DNA of 64,000 nucleotides from Actinomadura violacea (GCF_017573465.1 NZ_JAGEPF010000046.1:16137-80136), one strand, 5' to 3'. Counted from the stretch's first letter, positions 45,426-53,718 are shown. The notes: generated by a model from the sequence alone, not told the origin. Numbers and translations: made by a program.

Positions 45426-45536
45426 GTCGCCACCGCCCGCCTCAGACCGGTCGAAGCGGTGGCTGAACTCATCAGCATTCTCGGCCCGTTGACCATGGCC
45501 CGATGCTCGAACCTGGCCACAAACGGTGCTGCCAGG

Positions 45537-47510
45537 TCAGCGGGTGGGGTGGGCGGCCCGGCGCCAGGCGCCTTCGGCGAGCAGTCGCAGCCCGTTGAGG
45601 CCCACGATGACGGTGGAGCCTTCGTGTCCGGCGACGCCGAGGGGCAGCGGGAGGGTACCGGCCAGGTCCCAGATCACCAGGCCGGTGATGAACACCGCGG
45701 CGATGGCCAGGTTCTGCACGACGAGGCGCCGGGCGCGCCGCGACAGGTTGATGACGGCGGGGATGGTGGCGAGTTCGTCGCGGACGATGACGGCGTCGGC
45801 CGTCTCCAGAGCCAGGTCGGATCCGGCGCGGCCCATGGCGATGCCGGTGTGCGCGGCGGCCAGCGCGGGCGCGTCGTTGACTCCGTCGCCGACGACGAGG
45901 ACCCTGCGGCCGGAGTGCTGGAGTTCCTGGACGGCGGCGACCTTGTCGTGGGGGAGCAGGCCCGCGCGGACGTCGCCGATGCCGGTCCGGTCGGCCAGGT
46001 GGGCGGCGGCGCGCGGGTTGTCGCCGGTGACCAGGACCGGTCCGGTGCCGGTGAGGGCGGTCAGCGCGGCGACGGTCGAGGCGGCGCCGGGCCTGAGCCG
46101 GTCGGTGACGCCCAGCACCCCGGCCGGGGCGTCGTCCACTTCGACCAGCACCGCGGTGAGGCCCTGCTCCTCCAGTTGCTCGACCAGCATCGTTGCGGCG
46201 CGGCCGGTCCGTAGGCGGGCGGGGCTGCCGATCGCGACGTGGCGGCCGTTGACGGTGGCGGTGACACCGGTGCCCGGCGTGGAGGTGAAGTCGGCCGCGG
46301 CGGGGACGTCCAAGCCGCGGGCGCGCGCGGCCTGGACGACGGCGCGGGCGAGGGGGTGCTCGCTGGGATGCTCGGCGGCCGCCGCGAGCGCGAGCAGTTC
46401 GTCTTCGGAGACCCCGGACGTCCGGAGGGGACGTACATCGCTGACCTGCGGGACGCCTTGGGTGAGGGTGCCGGTCTTGTCCAAGGCGACCTGGTCGACC
46501 CGCCCGAGCCGTTCCATCACCACGGCCGACTTGACCAGGACGCCGTGCCGTCCGGCGTTGGCGATGGCCGACAGCAGCGGCGGCATCGTGGCCAGCACCA
46601 CCGCGCACGGCGAAGCGACGATCATGAAGGTCATCGCGCGCAGCAGCGACCCCGTCAGGTCGGCGCCGAAGGCCAGGGGGACGGCGAACACCGCCGGTGT
46701 CGCCGCGACCGTCCCCACGCTGTAGCGCTGCTCGACCTTCTCGATGAACAGCTGGGTCGGCGCCTTGGTCTCGGACGCCTCTTCGACCATCGCCACGATC
46801 CGGGCGATCACCGAGTCGGACGGGTCGCGTTCGACCTTCACTCGCAGCGCCCCGGTCCCGTTGAGGGTGCCGGCGAACACCTCGTCCCCGGACTGCTTGG
46901 CCACCGGCAGCGGCTCGCCGGTGATGGTCGCCTGGTCGACGTCGCTCGCACCGTCCAGGACGCGGCCGTCGGCGCCGATCCGCTCACCGGGCCGCACGAG
47001 GATCGTCTCACCGACGGCGAGCCGGCCGGTGGGGACGGTGTCCTCGGTTCCGTCATCGGCCAGCCGCGTCGCGGTGGTGGGGGCCAGGTCCAGCAGACCG
47101 CGGACCGAGTCGGCGGTGCGGGCGGTCGCGAGCGCCTCCAGCGCGCCGGAGGTGGCGAAGATGACGATCAGCAGCGCCCCGTCCAGCATCTGCCCGATGG
47201 CCGCCGCGCCCAGCGCGGCCACCACCATCAGCAGGTCCACGTCCAGGGTCCGATCCTTGAGGGCCTTCAGCCCGGCCCAGCCCGGCTCCCACCCGCCGGC
47301 GGCGTAGGTCGCGGCGAACAGCGCTCCCCACGCCCACGTCGGGCCGCCCAGCAGGTAGACCGGCAGTCCGGCGACGAACAGCAGCAGCGCGGCCGCCGCC
47401 CATCGGGCCTCGGGCAGCGCCAGCACCCGCGTGCGCCGCCGTGGCGCCGCGCCGGTCGGCACGCCGTTCCCGGCTGCGGCGGGAGCCGGTCGGGTCACCG
47501 CGGAAGACAT
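45537..47510 (-). CDS. P1B-4-type heavy-metal ATPase (Co/Zn/Ni-type exporter)
   Basis: 657 residues. Core motifs: actuator TITGEP, SPC in FMIVASPCAVVLATMPP, DKTGTLTQG, HPSEHPLARAV, TGDNPRAAAHLADRTGI and VGDGVNDAPALAAAHTGIAMG. SPC instead of CPC, together with HEGSTVIVGLNG near the end and absence of an N-terminal CxxC domain, marks the P1B-4 subgroup (CtpD, CoaT, CzcP) and argues against a copper pump. ATG 47510 follows AAGGA. Divergent from an ArsR/SmtB repressor with a shared operator. It should export Co2+, Zn2+ or a similar ion, inferred from the subgroup. Confidence 0.92.
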   Translation of the reverse strand: MSSAVTRPAPAAAGNGVPTGAAPRRRTRVLALPEARWAAAALLLFVAGLPVYLLGGPTWAWGALFAATYAAGGWEPGWAGLKALKDRTLDVDLLMVVAALGAAAIGQMLDGALLIVIFATSGALEALATARTADSVRGLLDLAPTTATRLADDGTEDTVPTGRLAVGETILVRPGERIGADGRVLDGASDVDQATITGEPLPVAKQSGDEVFAGTLNGTGALRVKVERDPSDSVIARIVAMVEEASETKAPTQLFIEKVEQRYSVGTVAATPAVFAVPLAFGADLTGSLLRAMTFMIVASPCAVVLATMPPLLSAIANAGRHGVLVKSAVVMERLGRVDQVALDKTGTLTQGVPQVSDVRPLRTSGVSEDELLALAAAAEHPSEHPLARAVVQAARARGLDVPAAADFTSTPGTGVTATVNGRHVAIGSPARLRTGRAATMLVEQLEEQGLTAVLVEVDDAPAGVLGVTDRLRPGAASTVAALTALTGTGPVLVTGDNPRAAAHLADRTGIGDVRAGLLPHDKVAAVQELQHSGRRVLVVGDGVNDAPALAAAHTGIAMGRAGSDLALETADAVIVRDELATIPAVINLSRRARRLVVQNLAIAAVFITGLVIWDLAGTLPLPLGVAGHEGSTVIVGLNGLRLLAEGAWRRAAHPTR

Positions 47511-47588
47511 CGATGGGGTCCTTCGGGAGCCGTCGGTCGAAGGCGGGCCCGTCGCCCCGGGCCGTCTCGGCTCACCGTACCAGGAACA

Positions 47589-47606
47589 CATGAACAATGA
47601 TTCATG
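47589..47606. promoter_or_regulatory. ArsR/SmtB-type operator for metal ATPase and repressor
   Basis: CATGAA-CAATGA-TTCATG, perfect 6-bp arms, between the divergent ATPase and ArsR genes. The TGAA-N6-TTCA pattern resembles sites of SmtB/CzrA/NmtR-type sensors. Confidence 0.7.
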
Positions 47607-47637
47607 CCTTCATGGGTGGTGTGGCGTGAGGCGTAGT

Positions 47638-48054
47638 ATGAGCGGCATGGGTCACCAAGCGCCGAAACCCTCGGGCAGCACCGTCAGCGGCGCCCCGCGG
47701 GGGCGGTTGGACGCCGTTTCCGCGGCGCGGGTGGCCACCACCCTGCAGGCGCTGGCGACCCCGTCGCGGCTGCTGATCCTGGCCCGGCTGCGCGAGGGGC
47801 CGCTGCCGGCCACCGAACTGGCGGCCGAGGTGGGGATGGAGCAGTCCGCCTGCTCTCACCAGCTGCGGCTGCTGCGCAACCTCGGCCTGGTGGTCGGGAC
47901 CCGTCAAGGCCGCCGGGTGCTGTACGAACTGTACGACGAGCACGTCGCCGAACTCCTCGACCAGGCCCTCTACCACGTCGAACACCTGCGCTTGGGGCTG
48001 AGCGACGCGGCGAACGCGATCGAAACCCCCTTGGACACGGCGACCGCCGATTAG
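47638..48054 (+). CDS. ArsR/SmtB-family metal-responsive repressor
   Basis: 138 residues. Winged-helix domain: ATTLQALATPSRLLILARLREGPLPATELAAEVGMEQSACSHQLRLLRNLGLVVGTRQGRRVLYELYDEHVAELLDQALYH (given here in outline only: HTH at about 60-85). The C-terminal DEHVAELLDQALYHVEH has Asp/His at the alpha5 metal-site positions used by SmtB, CzrA and NmtR, fitting Zn/Co/Ni sensing. ATG 47638 is taken as the start; ATG 47647 is possible. It should repress the divergent P1B-4 ATPase and itself through the palindrome at 47589-47606. Confidence 0.9.
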   Translation: MSGMGHQAPKPSGSTVSGAPRGRLDAVSAARVATTLQALATPSRLLILARLREGPLPATELAAEVGMEQSACSHQLRLLRNLGLVVGTRQGRRVLYELYDEHVAELLDQALYHVEHLRLGLSDAANAIETPLDTATAD

Positions 48055-48253
48055 CGCTGCGGCGAAGTGCCCGGCTCCGAATGACCGTCCGTAATGCGGA
48101 CATCGCTTCTTGGAACTGTGCGTAGGGCAGAGAAAAGCCAGGTCAGCGTCTGGGCAAGTCAGTTCGCCCGCCGCGCCGGAGGGTAAGGGTCGGAGCCGGA
48201 CAGGAAAGCCTCGGGCAGCCGAACCCGATCTCTTCACGGAAGGACGTTCTGCG

Positions 48254-48850
48254 ATGTCCCGAACGAACCTGTGCAATTCCGTGCGCTCATCCGCTCCGAC
48301 GTCCAGGCCGTGGCGCAGCCGCGGCGTGCGCATGGCGGTTCCCGTGGCGGCGCTGGCCGCTGCTGCGACCGCCTGCGGCACGTCCGGCGGTGCGGCCAAG
48401 TCGGACGGCGCCGCGGCACCGCATCGTCCGGCCGTGCCGGTGGCCGCTGCGACCTCGCCGAGCACCTCCGGTGCCGGGGGGACGATCGCGACGGCGACGG
48501 TGGGCAACCTGGGCAAGGTCCTGGTCGACGGCCAGGGCCGCACCGTCTATCTGTTCGAGAAGGACCAGGGCGGCAAGTCCTCCTGCTCCGGAGCCTGCGC
48601 GGCGGTGTGGCCGCCGGTCACGAGCACGGGCAAGCCGAAGGCCGGGTCGGGCGCGAACGCTTCGAAGCTCGGCACGACCAGCAGGAGCGACGGCAGCACG
48701 CAGGTGACCTATGGCGGGCACCCGCTGTACTACTACGCACCGGACGCGGGCATGAAGGGCAGCGCCAAGGGCGAGGGCCTCACCCAGTTCGGAGCCGGCT
48801 GGTACGTGGTGTCCGCGGACGGCAAGAAGGTCGAGAAGAGCGGGTCCTGA
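48254..48850 (+). CDS. Lipoprotein with COG4315-type secreted repeats
   Basis: 198 residues. Lipoprotein signal: VAALAAAATAC with the lipidated Cys followed by GTSGG. Two 'secreted repeat of unknown function' units follow: LGKVLVDGQGRTVYLFEKDQGGKSSCSGACAAVWPPV and VTYGGHPLYYYAPDAGMKGSAKGEGLTQFGAGWYVV. The SCSGACAAVWPP motif is typical of this actinobacterial lipoprotein family. GGAAGGA precedes ATG 48254. The family's role is unknown. Followed by a perfect hairpin. Confidence 0.9.
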   Translation: MSRTNLCNSVRSSAPTSRPWRSRGVRMAVPVAALAAAATACGTSGGAAKSDGAAAPHRPAVPVAAATSPSTSGAGGTIATATVGNLGKVLVDGQGRTVYLFEKDQGGKSSCSGACAAVWPPVTSTGKPKAGSGANASKLGTTSRSDGSTQVTYGGHPLYYYAPDAGMKGSAKGEGLTQFGAGWYVVSADGKKVEKSGS

Positions 48851-48863
48851 CCTGCTGAGCCTT

Positions 48864-48894
48864 CGGACCGCTCCCGCTTGACGGGAGCGGTCCG
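48864..48894. terminator. Perfect hairpin between convergent genes
   Basis: 13-bp arms (CGGACCGCTCCCG / CGGGAGCGGTCCG), 5-base loop, 13 bases after the lipoprotein stop; also downstream of the convergent membrane-protein gene. Confidence 0.7.
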
Positions 48895-48932
48895 CCGCCG
48901 CGGCCGGCGGGCCGCCGTGGCTTCATCGCCGT

Positions 48933-49361
48933 TCAGCTTCCGCCGACGCCGAGGGCCGTGAGCAGGACGAGGATGACGGTGGCGACGGCGAAGAGCCCGT
49001 GCCCGGCGACGAAGGGGACCGGGAAGTGCCGTTCGGGCGGGGCGCCGCCGTCGCCGCTGCCACCGGTTCCGCGAGCGGCGGCCTGGTAGACGGGGATCCA
49101 GCGGGCGAGCATGGCGAAGCCGAGCAGGGCCACGGGGATGAGGAGGCCGAAGGCCGTCCATGCCAGGGCGTCCTTGCCGGTGATGACGTAGACGATCCAG
49201 ACGACGAGTCCGGCGGCGGCGAGGGCGAAGTGGCCGAAGACGACGGGGACGGGCAGGCGGCTGGCGCCGCCGCGGGGTCCGCCGCGTTGGATCCAGATGC
49301 CGAGCATGGCGAAGCCGCCGAGGGCGGTGACCAGCCAGAGGATCAGTGCTGCGATGTCCAT
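48933..49361 (-). CDS. Four-helix membrane protein of unknown function
   Basis: 142 residues, four hydrophobic segments: IAALILWLVTALGGFAMLGI, PVVFGHFALAAAGLVVWIVYV, AWTAFGLLIPVALLGFAMLA and PFVAGHGLFAVATVILVLLTAL. Two GH pairs (FGHF, AGHG) lie inside helices 2 and 4 and could bind heme or metal, as in small quinone/heme-dependent membrane proteins; this is only an observation. ATG 49361 follows CGGGAG. Downstream of the DUF2231 gene in the same direction, 65 bases apart. Confidence 0.75.
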   Translation of the reverse strand: MDIAALILWLVTALGGFAMLGIWIQRGGPRGGASRLPVPVVFGHFALAAAGLVVWIVYVITGKDALAWTAFGLLIPVALLGFAMLARWIPVYQAAARGTGGSGDGGAPPERHFPVPFVAGHGLFAVATVILVLLTALGVGGS

Positions 49362-49426
49362 GATTGCTCCCGGGCGCTGACGCGTCGTCGTTGAGGGTTG
49401 CGGGGCGGTCGTGCGGTTGCGGGTCT

Positions 49427-49984
49427 CTACGGCCGGTGGGCGCGTTCTTCGCGCCGGGGGCCCGCGGAGTCGGTGGCGAAGCCTTCGTCCTGGGTCGTCT
49501 CGTCGGCGACGCGCACGCCGTAGCGGTAGGCGAGCTTGCCGCCGAGGTAGCCGGAGACGGCGAGCACGGCCAGGCTCACCGCGCTGAGTGCGAGCTGGCC
49601 TGCGTGCACGCTCCCGGAGGGGCCGCCGCTGGCGTGGCGCCACAGGAAACCTCCGGCATAGGCGGCTGTCACCAGCAGGTTCAGCGTCATGTGCAGCAGG
49701 CCGGTCCGGAACGCGCGCGTGCCTGCCGGGATGACCAGCAGGTCCAGGAAGCCGATCATGGCCGCGAGCAGAGCGCCGATCACCCCGACGGCGATCAGCC
49801 ACATGGAGCCGCGGGCCAGGAAGTCCGGGTCGTCCACGAGGTGGGACGCGATGTCGAAGACCAGGCCCGCCACCCAGGCGCCGATCGGCACGGTGACCAG
49901 GATCGGGTGGAACGGGTGGGCGTAGGGCCCGGCGAGCATCGCGCTGGCCGGATGCTTGGCCTGCCTCCGTAAGGGCGCCGTCAC
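49427..49984 (-). CDS. DUF2231-family membrane protein
   Basis: 185 residues. The PYAHPFHPILVTVPIGAWVAGLVFDIAS start is the DUF2231 signature (HP-x2-HP...P-G), with four membrane helices and a histidine in helix 3 (TGLLHMTLNLLVTAAYAGGF). Members often accompany redox or heme proteins; function unproven. GTG 49984 is preferred because AAGGAGG lies eight bases before it. Divergent from the SufR-like regulator, with a short AT-rich promoter (50005-50040). Confidence 0.88.
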   Translation of the reverse strand: MTAPLRRQAKHPASAMLAGPYAHPFHPILVTVPIGAWVAGLVFDIASHLVDDPDFLARGSMWLIAVGVIGALLAAMIGFLDLLVIPAGTRAFRTGLLHMTLNLLVTAAYAGGFLWRHASGGPSGSVHAGQLALSAVSLAVLAVSGYLGGKLAYRYGVRVADETTQDEGFATDSAGPRREERAHRP

Positions 49985-50105
49985 GCCGCTCACCTCCTTT
50001 TCGCTAACGAGTATTGGTTTTATAGCATTGGGTGGTCGAGCATGTACACCTCTGCTGCGTGCGCGCCGGGCTTTCACCGACCCAGATGGGCGTTATCGTG
50101 AGGTT

Positions 50106-50858
50106 GTGACCTCTGACGTGTCCGGTTCCTCCGCGGCCAAGAGCGCGATCGAGTCCCTCGGCGTCCTGCAGGAGGATCTGCGCAGGCGGATGTTCCTGTT
50201 CATCCGCCGCGCCCGCCATCCGGTGACCCGGGACGAGGCCGCGGCCAGCGTCGGCATCTCCCGCAAGCTCGCCGCCTTCCACCTCGACAAGCTCGTCGAC
50301 GCCGGCCTGCTGCGCGCTCGGTACGCCGCCCCGGGCGGCATCCCGAAGGTGGGGCGGCAGCCGAAGGTGTACGAGCCCAGTGAGGCGCAGATCCAGGTCA
50401 GCGTCCCCGAACGCCGCCACGGGCTACTGGCCGATCTCCTGCTGACGGCCGTCCTCGGCGAACGCCAGGACGAGAGTGCGGTTCAGTCGGCCCTGCGCAC
50501 GGCGGCCGAACAGGGACGGCGGCTCGGCGAACAGGAGCGGAGCACATCGCGGCCCGGCCGCCTCGGCACCGAACGCGGCCTGACGCTCTGCGAGCGGATG
50601 CTGGAGGGGCACGGCTACGAACCCGTCCGCGAGTCCGCGACCCGGCTGACCTTGCGCAACTGCCCCTTCCATCCGCTCGCCGCCAAGGCGCCCGACCTCG
50701 TCTGCGGCATGAACCACGCCTTCCTCGCCGGGTATCTCGACGGCTTGGACGCCGGCTCCGTGCAGGCCGTCCTAGCTCCCCGCCCGGACGAATGCTGCGT
50801 GGAATTGCGCCGAGCCGACACCGCTTCGGCGGCGCAGCCGGACGCCGAAGACGGGTAG
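50106..50858 (+). CDS. SufR-like HTH regulator with Cys-rich C-terminus
   Basis: 250 residues. N-terminal winged helix: QEDLRRRMFLFIRRARHPVTRDEAAASVGISRKLAAFHLDKLVDAGLLRARY. C-terminal region has cysteines in LRNCPFHPLA, DLVCGMNHAFLAGYLDGL and PDECCVEL, the kind of arrangement seen in SufR-related [Fe-S]-binding repressors. The spacing differs from the classical SufR C-x12-C-x13-C-x14-C, and there is no suf operon nearby, so it is a relative with a different target, perhaps the divergent DUF2231 genes. GTG 50106 start, weak ribosome site. Confidence 0.8.
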   Translation: MTSDVSGSSAAKSAIESLGVLQEDLRRRMFLFIRRARHPVTRDEAAASVGISRKLAAFHLDKLVDAGLLRARYAAPGGIPKVGRQPKVYEPSEAQIQVSVPERRHGLLADLLLTAVLGERQDESAVQSALRTAAEQGRRLGEQERSTSRPGRLGTERGLTLCERMLEGHGYEPVRESATRLTLRNCPFHPLAAKAPDLVCGMNHAFLAGYLDGLDAGSVQAVLAPRPDECCVELRRADTASAAQPDAEDG

Positions 50859-50968
50859 GGCGGCGCGGGCGTGTTCACCCGGTGGACGAGCCGATCCCAG
50901 GGTCGGCCGTGCGCTGGTCGGAACTGGCCGGGACCGGACACGATGCGGTAACCTGCCTGACGGTTTGT

Positions 50969-51064
50969 GAAGGGGAGTAGTCCTGCGAACCGGTCGTCGA
51001 CATGCTGGAGCCAGGTGGCTCCCGGTGGCCGGGCCCGCCCCTGAGGCGGGTGGACGAGACCTTC
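50969..51064 (+). promoter_or_regulatory. Predicted yybP-ykoY (Mn2+) riboswitch
   Basis: The leader holds the two conserved parts of this class: GAAGGGGAGTAG at the 5' side (50969-50980) and GGACGAGACCTTC at the 3' side (51052-51064). P1 forms from GAAGG (50969-50973) with CCTTC (51060-51064). Inside, GTCGACATGCTGGA matches the internal CAUACUGGA-like strand, and two perfect hairpins follow: GGAGCC/GGCTCC (51007-51022) and CCCGCC/GGCGGG (51034-51050). It ends 124 bases before the exchanger start. The class senses Mn2+ and turns on Mn exporters. Recognised from memory of the consensus; an Rfam search would settle it. Confidence 0.75.
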
Positions 51065-51188
51065 GGTCCTTTGACGATGGCGCGTGCGCGTCGTCGGAGG
51101 GTCGAGGTCGTGGGCTCCCCGGATTCCGGCCCCCGATGTTCCTCGCCCCCCGGCGCGCCTGGCGCGGGAAGGCTTGAGGTGACGGGTC

Positions 51189-52358
51189 GTGTGGCATTTC
51201 GTGTTGCTGATCGTGTGCGCGGTCGTGATCTACCTGTCGTGCGAATGGTTCGTCAACGCGGTCGAGTGGCTGGGTCGGCGTCTCAACGTCGGGAAGATGG
51301 CGGTCGGCACGATCCTCGCCGCCTTCGGCACGGCGCTGCCGGAGTCGGTGGTGACGCTGGTGGCGGTGACGACCGGCGGAACCGCTGAGTCCAAGGACAT
51401 CGGGGTCGGCGCGGCGATGGGCGGCCCGCTGGCACTGGCGACCGTCGCCTATGCGGTGACCGGTGTGGCTCTGCTGCTGCGCCGCCGCAGGCTGGCGGCC
51501 GCTGCCGCCGCGGCCGCCGCCGTCCCGGCCGGGGCCGCCGTCGGCGCGGCACGTGGCGGTGCCACCGCAGCGGGCCGCGGCGATGCGGGCGCCCCGGACG
51601 AGCACGGGGAGGTCCTGACCGGGCCCGGTGAGCTGGCCCGGCTGGTGAGGGACCAGCGGTGGTTCCTCGCGGTGTTCGTGGTCAAGGTCGCGCTGGGGCT
51701 GGTGGCGTTCGCGTTCAAGCCCGTCCTCGGCCTGGCGTTCTTCGCGGTGTACGCGGTGTACTTCTGGCGCGAGATGTCCGGCGGCTCGGCCACGCCGCAC
51801 GCGGTCGACCACGCCGCCGGCGACACGGCCGCCGGTGCCCAGGACGCCGTCGTCGACGACGATGAGGATGAGCTGGAGCCGCTGAAGCTCCAGCCGCGCC
51901 GCGAGGTTCCGGCGACCTGGGCGGTGGCGGCGCAGACGCTCGGCACACTCGCCGTGATCTTCGTGTCGTCGCAGCTGTTCGTGCACCAGCTGGACGCGAT
52001 CGGGCCGATGATCGGCCTGCCCGCGGCGGTGACCGCGCTGCTGCTGTCGCCGATCGCCACCGAGCTTCCGGAGATCATGAACGCGATCATCTGGGTGCGG
52101 CAGGGCAAGACGAAGCTGGCACTGGCCAACATCTCCGGCGCGATGATGATCCAGGCGACCGTGCCGTCCGGGCTGGGCCTGCTGTTCACGTCCTGGAGGT
52201 TCGACCACGCGCTGACCTGGTCGGGAGTGATCACCATCGTCGCGATCCTGTACCTGCTGGCCACGATGCGCGCGCACCGCTTCACCCCGTCACGCCTGGC
52301 CGTCGCCGGCCTCTTCTACCTGGTCTTCGCGGGCGGCCTGGTGGTCATCTTGTCCTGA
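51189..52358 (+). CDS. Na+/Ca2+ exchanger-family transporter, probable Mn2+/Ca2+ exporter
   Basis: 389 residues. Two CaCA alpha-repeats: AVGTILAAFGTALPESVVTLVAV and ALLLSPIATELPEIMNAIIWV, the acidic PE residues being the ion ligands. About ten membrane helices. A long insertion (about 100-145, Ala/Gly-rich; about 200-235, with DDDEDELE) forms a cytoplasmic loop. GTG 51189, with TTGAGGTGAC upstream. Because a yybP-ykoY-like leader precedes it, I infer manganese export, which is known for transporters under this riboswitch; calcium or another divalent ion is the alternative. Confidence 0.85.
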   Translation: MWHFVLLIVCAVVIYLSCEWFVNAVEWLGRRLNVGKMAVGTILAAFGTALPESVVTLVAVTTGGTAESKDIGVGAAMGGPLALATVAYAVTGVALLLRRRRLAAAAAAAAAVPAGAAVGAARGGATAAGRGDAGAPDEHGEVLTGPGELARLVRDQRWFLAVFVVKVALGLVAFAFKPVLGLAFFAVYAVYFWREMSGGSATPHAVDHAAGDTAAGAQDAVVDDDEDELEPLKLQPRREVPATWAVAAQTLGTLAVIFVSSQLFVHQLDAIGPMIGLPAAVTALLLSPIATELPEIMNAIIWVRQGKTKLALANISGAMMIQATVPSGLGLLFTSWRFDHALTWSGVITIVAILYLLATMRAHRFTPSRLAVAGLFYLVFAGGLVVILS

Positions 52359-52372
52359 CCCGAACCGCGAGA

Positions 52373-52798
52373 TCAGCGGCGGCCGGAGCCGGCGGCGCAG
52401 CAGGCGGAGTCGTCGGCCTTGGCGAGGGTGTCGGCGTCGCCCTTGACCGTGTAGACCTCCCACGGTTCGCCGCCGGGACCGTGGACCCAGACCTTGTCCT
52501 GCAGCGCGTAGCAGCACGAGCTGTCGTTCTCTTCCAGGGGCACGAGCCCGGCGTCCGTCAGGCGCTGGGCCGTGTCGGCGACGAGCCCGGAGTTCTCGAC
52601 CTCGACGCCGAGGTGGTCCATGCGGGTCGGCTCGCCGTCCTCGCCCTCGATCAGGACGAGCTTGAGCGGCGGCTCGGTGACGGCGAAGTTGGCGTAGCCC
52701 GGCCGGAGCTTGGCGGGCCCGGTGCCGAACAGCTTGGAGTAGAAGGCGATCGAGCCTTCCAGGTCGGACACGCGCAGGGCGAGCTGGACGCGGGACAT
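52373..52798 (-). CDS. arsI: ArsI/CadI-family glyoxalase-fold metalloprotein
   Basis: 141 residues, one VOC domain: SRVQLALRVSDLEGSIAFYSKLFG (first metal His replaced by the Q-L-A strand typical of ArsI), PTRMDHLGVEVEN with His, the vicinal thiols SSCCYALQDKVWVHGPGGEPWEVY and Glu in EPWEVY. Vicinal CC is the hallmark of ArsI, a C-As lyase that demethylates organoarsenicals, and of CadI. The tail ends ACCAAG. ATG 52798. Divergent from an arsR with perfect operators in the gap, supporting an arsenic role. Confidence 0.88.
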   Translation of the reverse strand: MSRVQLALRVSDLEGSIAFYSKLFGTGPAKLRPGYANFAVTEPPLKLVLIEGEDGEPTRMDHLGVEVENSGLVADTAQRLTDAGLVPLEENDSSCCYALQDKVWVHGPGGEPWEVYTVKGDADTLAKADDSACCAAGSGRR

Positions 52799-52860
52799 GC
52801 GGTCCTCCTCATGTCGCGGGCGCCGCCGGCCGATCGCCGGTCGGCGGACGCCCGCGCTGG

Positions 52861-52938
52861 TTAGATGAACGTCTAAGTAGCCGGTGGCTCGAGTTTGCGT
52901 CTGTGGATAGATGGATGTCAAATTAGATGCATGTCTAA
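52861..52938. promoter_or_regulatory. Two identical-arm ArsR operators
   Basis: TTAGA-TGAACG-TCTAA (52861-52876) and TTAGA-TGCATG-TCTAA (52923-52938) are perfect inverted repeats with the same arms and spacing, 62 bases apart. The first lies in front of the arsI gene; the second covers the arsR start codon at 52931, allowing autorepression. Confidence 0.7.
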
Positions 52939-53296
52939 GCAGCAGCTGCCGATCGTGAACCCCGCCGACGACGGTGCATGCTGCGCGCCCCTGGCCTTCG
53001 AACCCTTGAGCGAGGCCGAGGCGGCCGAGCTGGCGCCGCTGTTCAAGGCGATCGCAGACCCCGTCCGGCTGCGGCTGCTGTCGTTGATCGCCTGCCACGA
53101 GGGCGGCGAGGCGTGCGTGTGCGACCTGACCGCGGCGTTCGACCTGACGGCGCCGACGATCAGCCACCACCTGAAGGTGCTCAAGCAGGCCGGCCTGATC
53201 GGTTCCGAGCGCCGCGGGACGTGGGTCTACTACTGGCTCAACCCGGGCGTGCTGGACCGCCTGTCGGCGATCCTGGGGCCGCGCGTCACCGCGTGA
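52931..53296 (+). CDS. arsR: ArsR-family arsenic-responsive repressor
   Basis: 121 residues. HTH: LFKAIADPVRLRLLSLIACHEGGEACVCDLTAAFDLTAPTISHHLKVLKQAGLI (outline), with the As(III)-binding Cys pair in EACVCDL at alpha3 and an extra CC near the N-terminus (DGACCAP). The ending GTWVYYWLNPGVLDRLSAIL is typical. ATG 52931 lies inside the second TTAGA/TCTAA palindrome. It should control arsI and itself. Confidence 0.93.
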   Translation: MSKQQLPIVNPADDGACCAPLAFEPLSEAEAAELAPLFKAIADPVRLRLLSLIACHEGGEACVCDLTAAFDLTAPTISHHLKVLKQAGLIGSERRGTWVYYWLNPGVLDRLSAILGPRVTA

Positions 53297-53430
53297 GTGC
53301 GGCCGACCCCGTCTACCTCGCAGAGAAACTGGCACTGGTCGCGCATGCTGCGGCGCTGAGGGGATGGAATGGGGGCGATGTCCACACCTGCACGATTGGA
53401 TTCTCGACGGCCTCGGCAGCCGCCCGCTGA
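53293..53430 (+). CDS. Short ORF coupled to arsR, possibly a truncated cupin-like gene
   Basis: A GTGA overlap with the arsR stop opens a 45-residue frame: SAADPVYLAEKLALVAHAAA and so on, ending ASAAAR. The beginning VYLAEKLALV looks like the first helix of small cupin proteins, after which the sequence loses any family character, so it may be the stump of a deleted gene. The following stretch to 53718 shows no further gene; a frame of 75 codons at 53364 has no ribosome site and poor codon bias. Confidence 0.3.
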   Translation: MSAADPVYLAEKLALVAHAAALRGWNGGDVHTCTIGFSTASAAAR

Positions 53431-53718
53431 ACGAGCAGATAACCGGCAAGAACCGCCTCGGATTCACTCTCTTCGAGTTGGAGCGATGGCCGCGCGGCAA
53501 CGGCTTCACATCGGTTCCGAGAGCGACGCCGACGAACGTCGCGCTTGACGGTACGCCCCTGGACGAGCAGGGCGTGCCACGTCCTTCGTGAGCGTACGGT
53601 TCGGTCCTCAGCCGCCGATCAAAAAGTCTCCCCATCGTCCGAACTTCAACGGCCGCAGGGTGCTCTTACTGGGCGGAGGGCGGCCAAGAGAGGCCGCTGT
53701 CAGAGATCACGGGGGATC

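Noticed and set aside
45537..47510. Copper-exporting ATPase (CopA)
   Set aside because: TM motif is SPC, not CPC, there is no N-terminal CxxC domain, and HEGST is present, which fits P1B-4.
53364..53591. 75-codon frame between arsR and the SH3-like gene
   Set aside because: No ribosome site, weak codon bias and no family resemblance.
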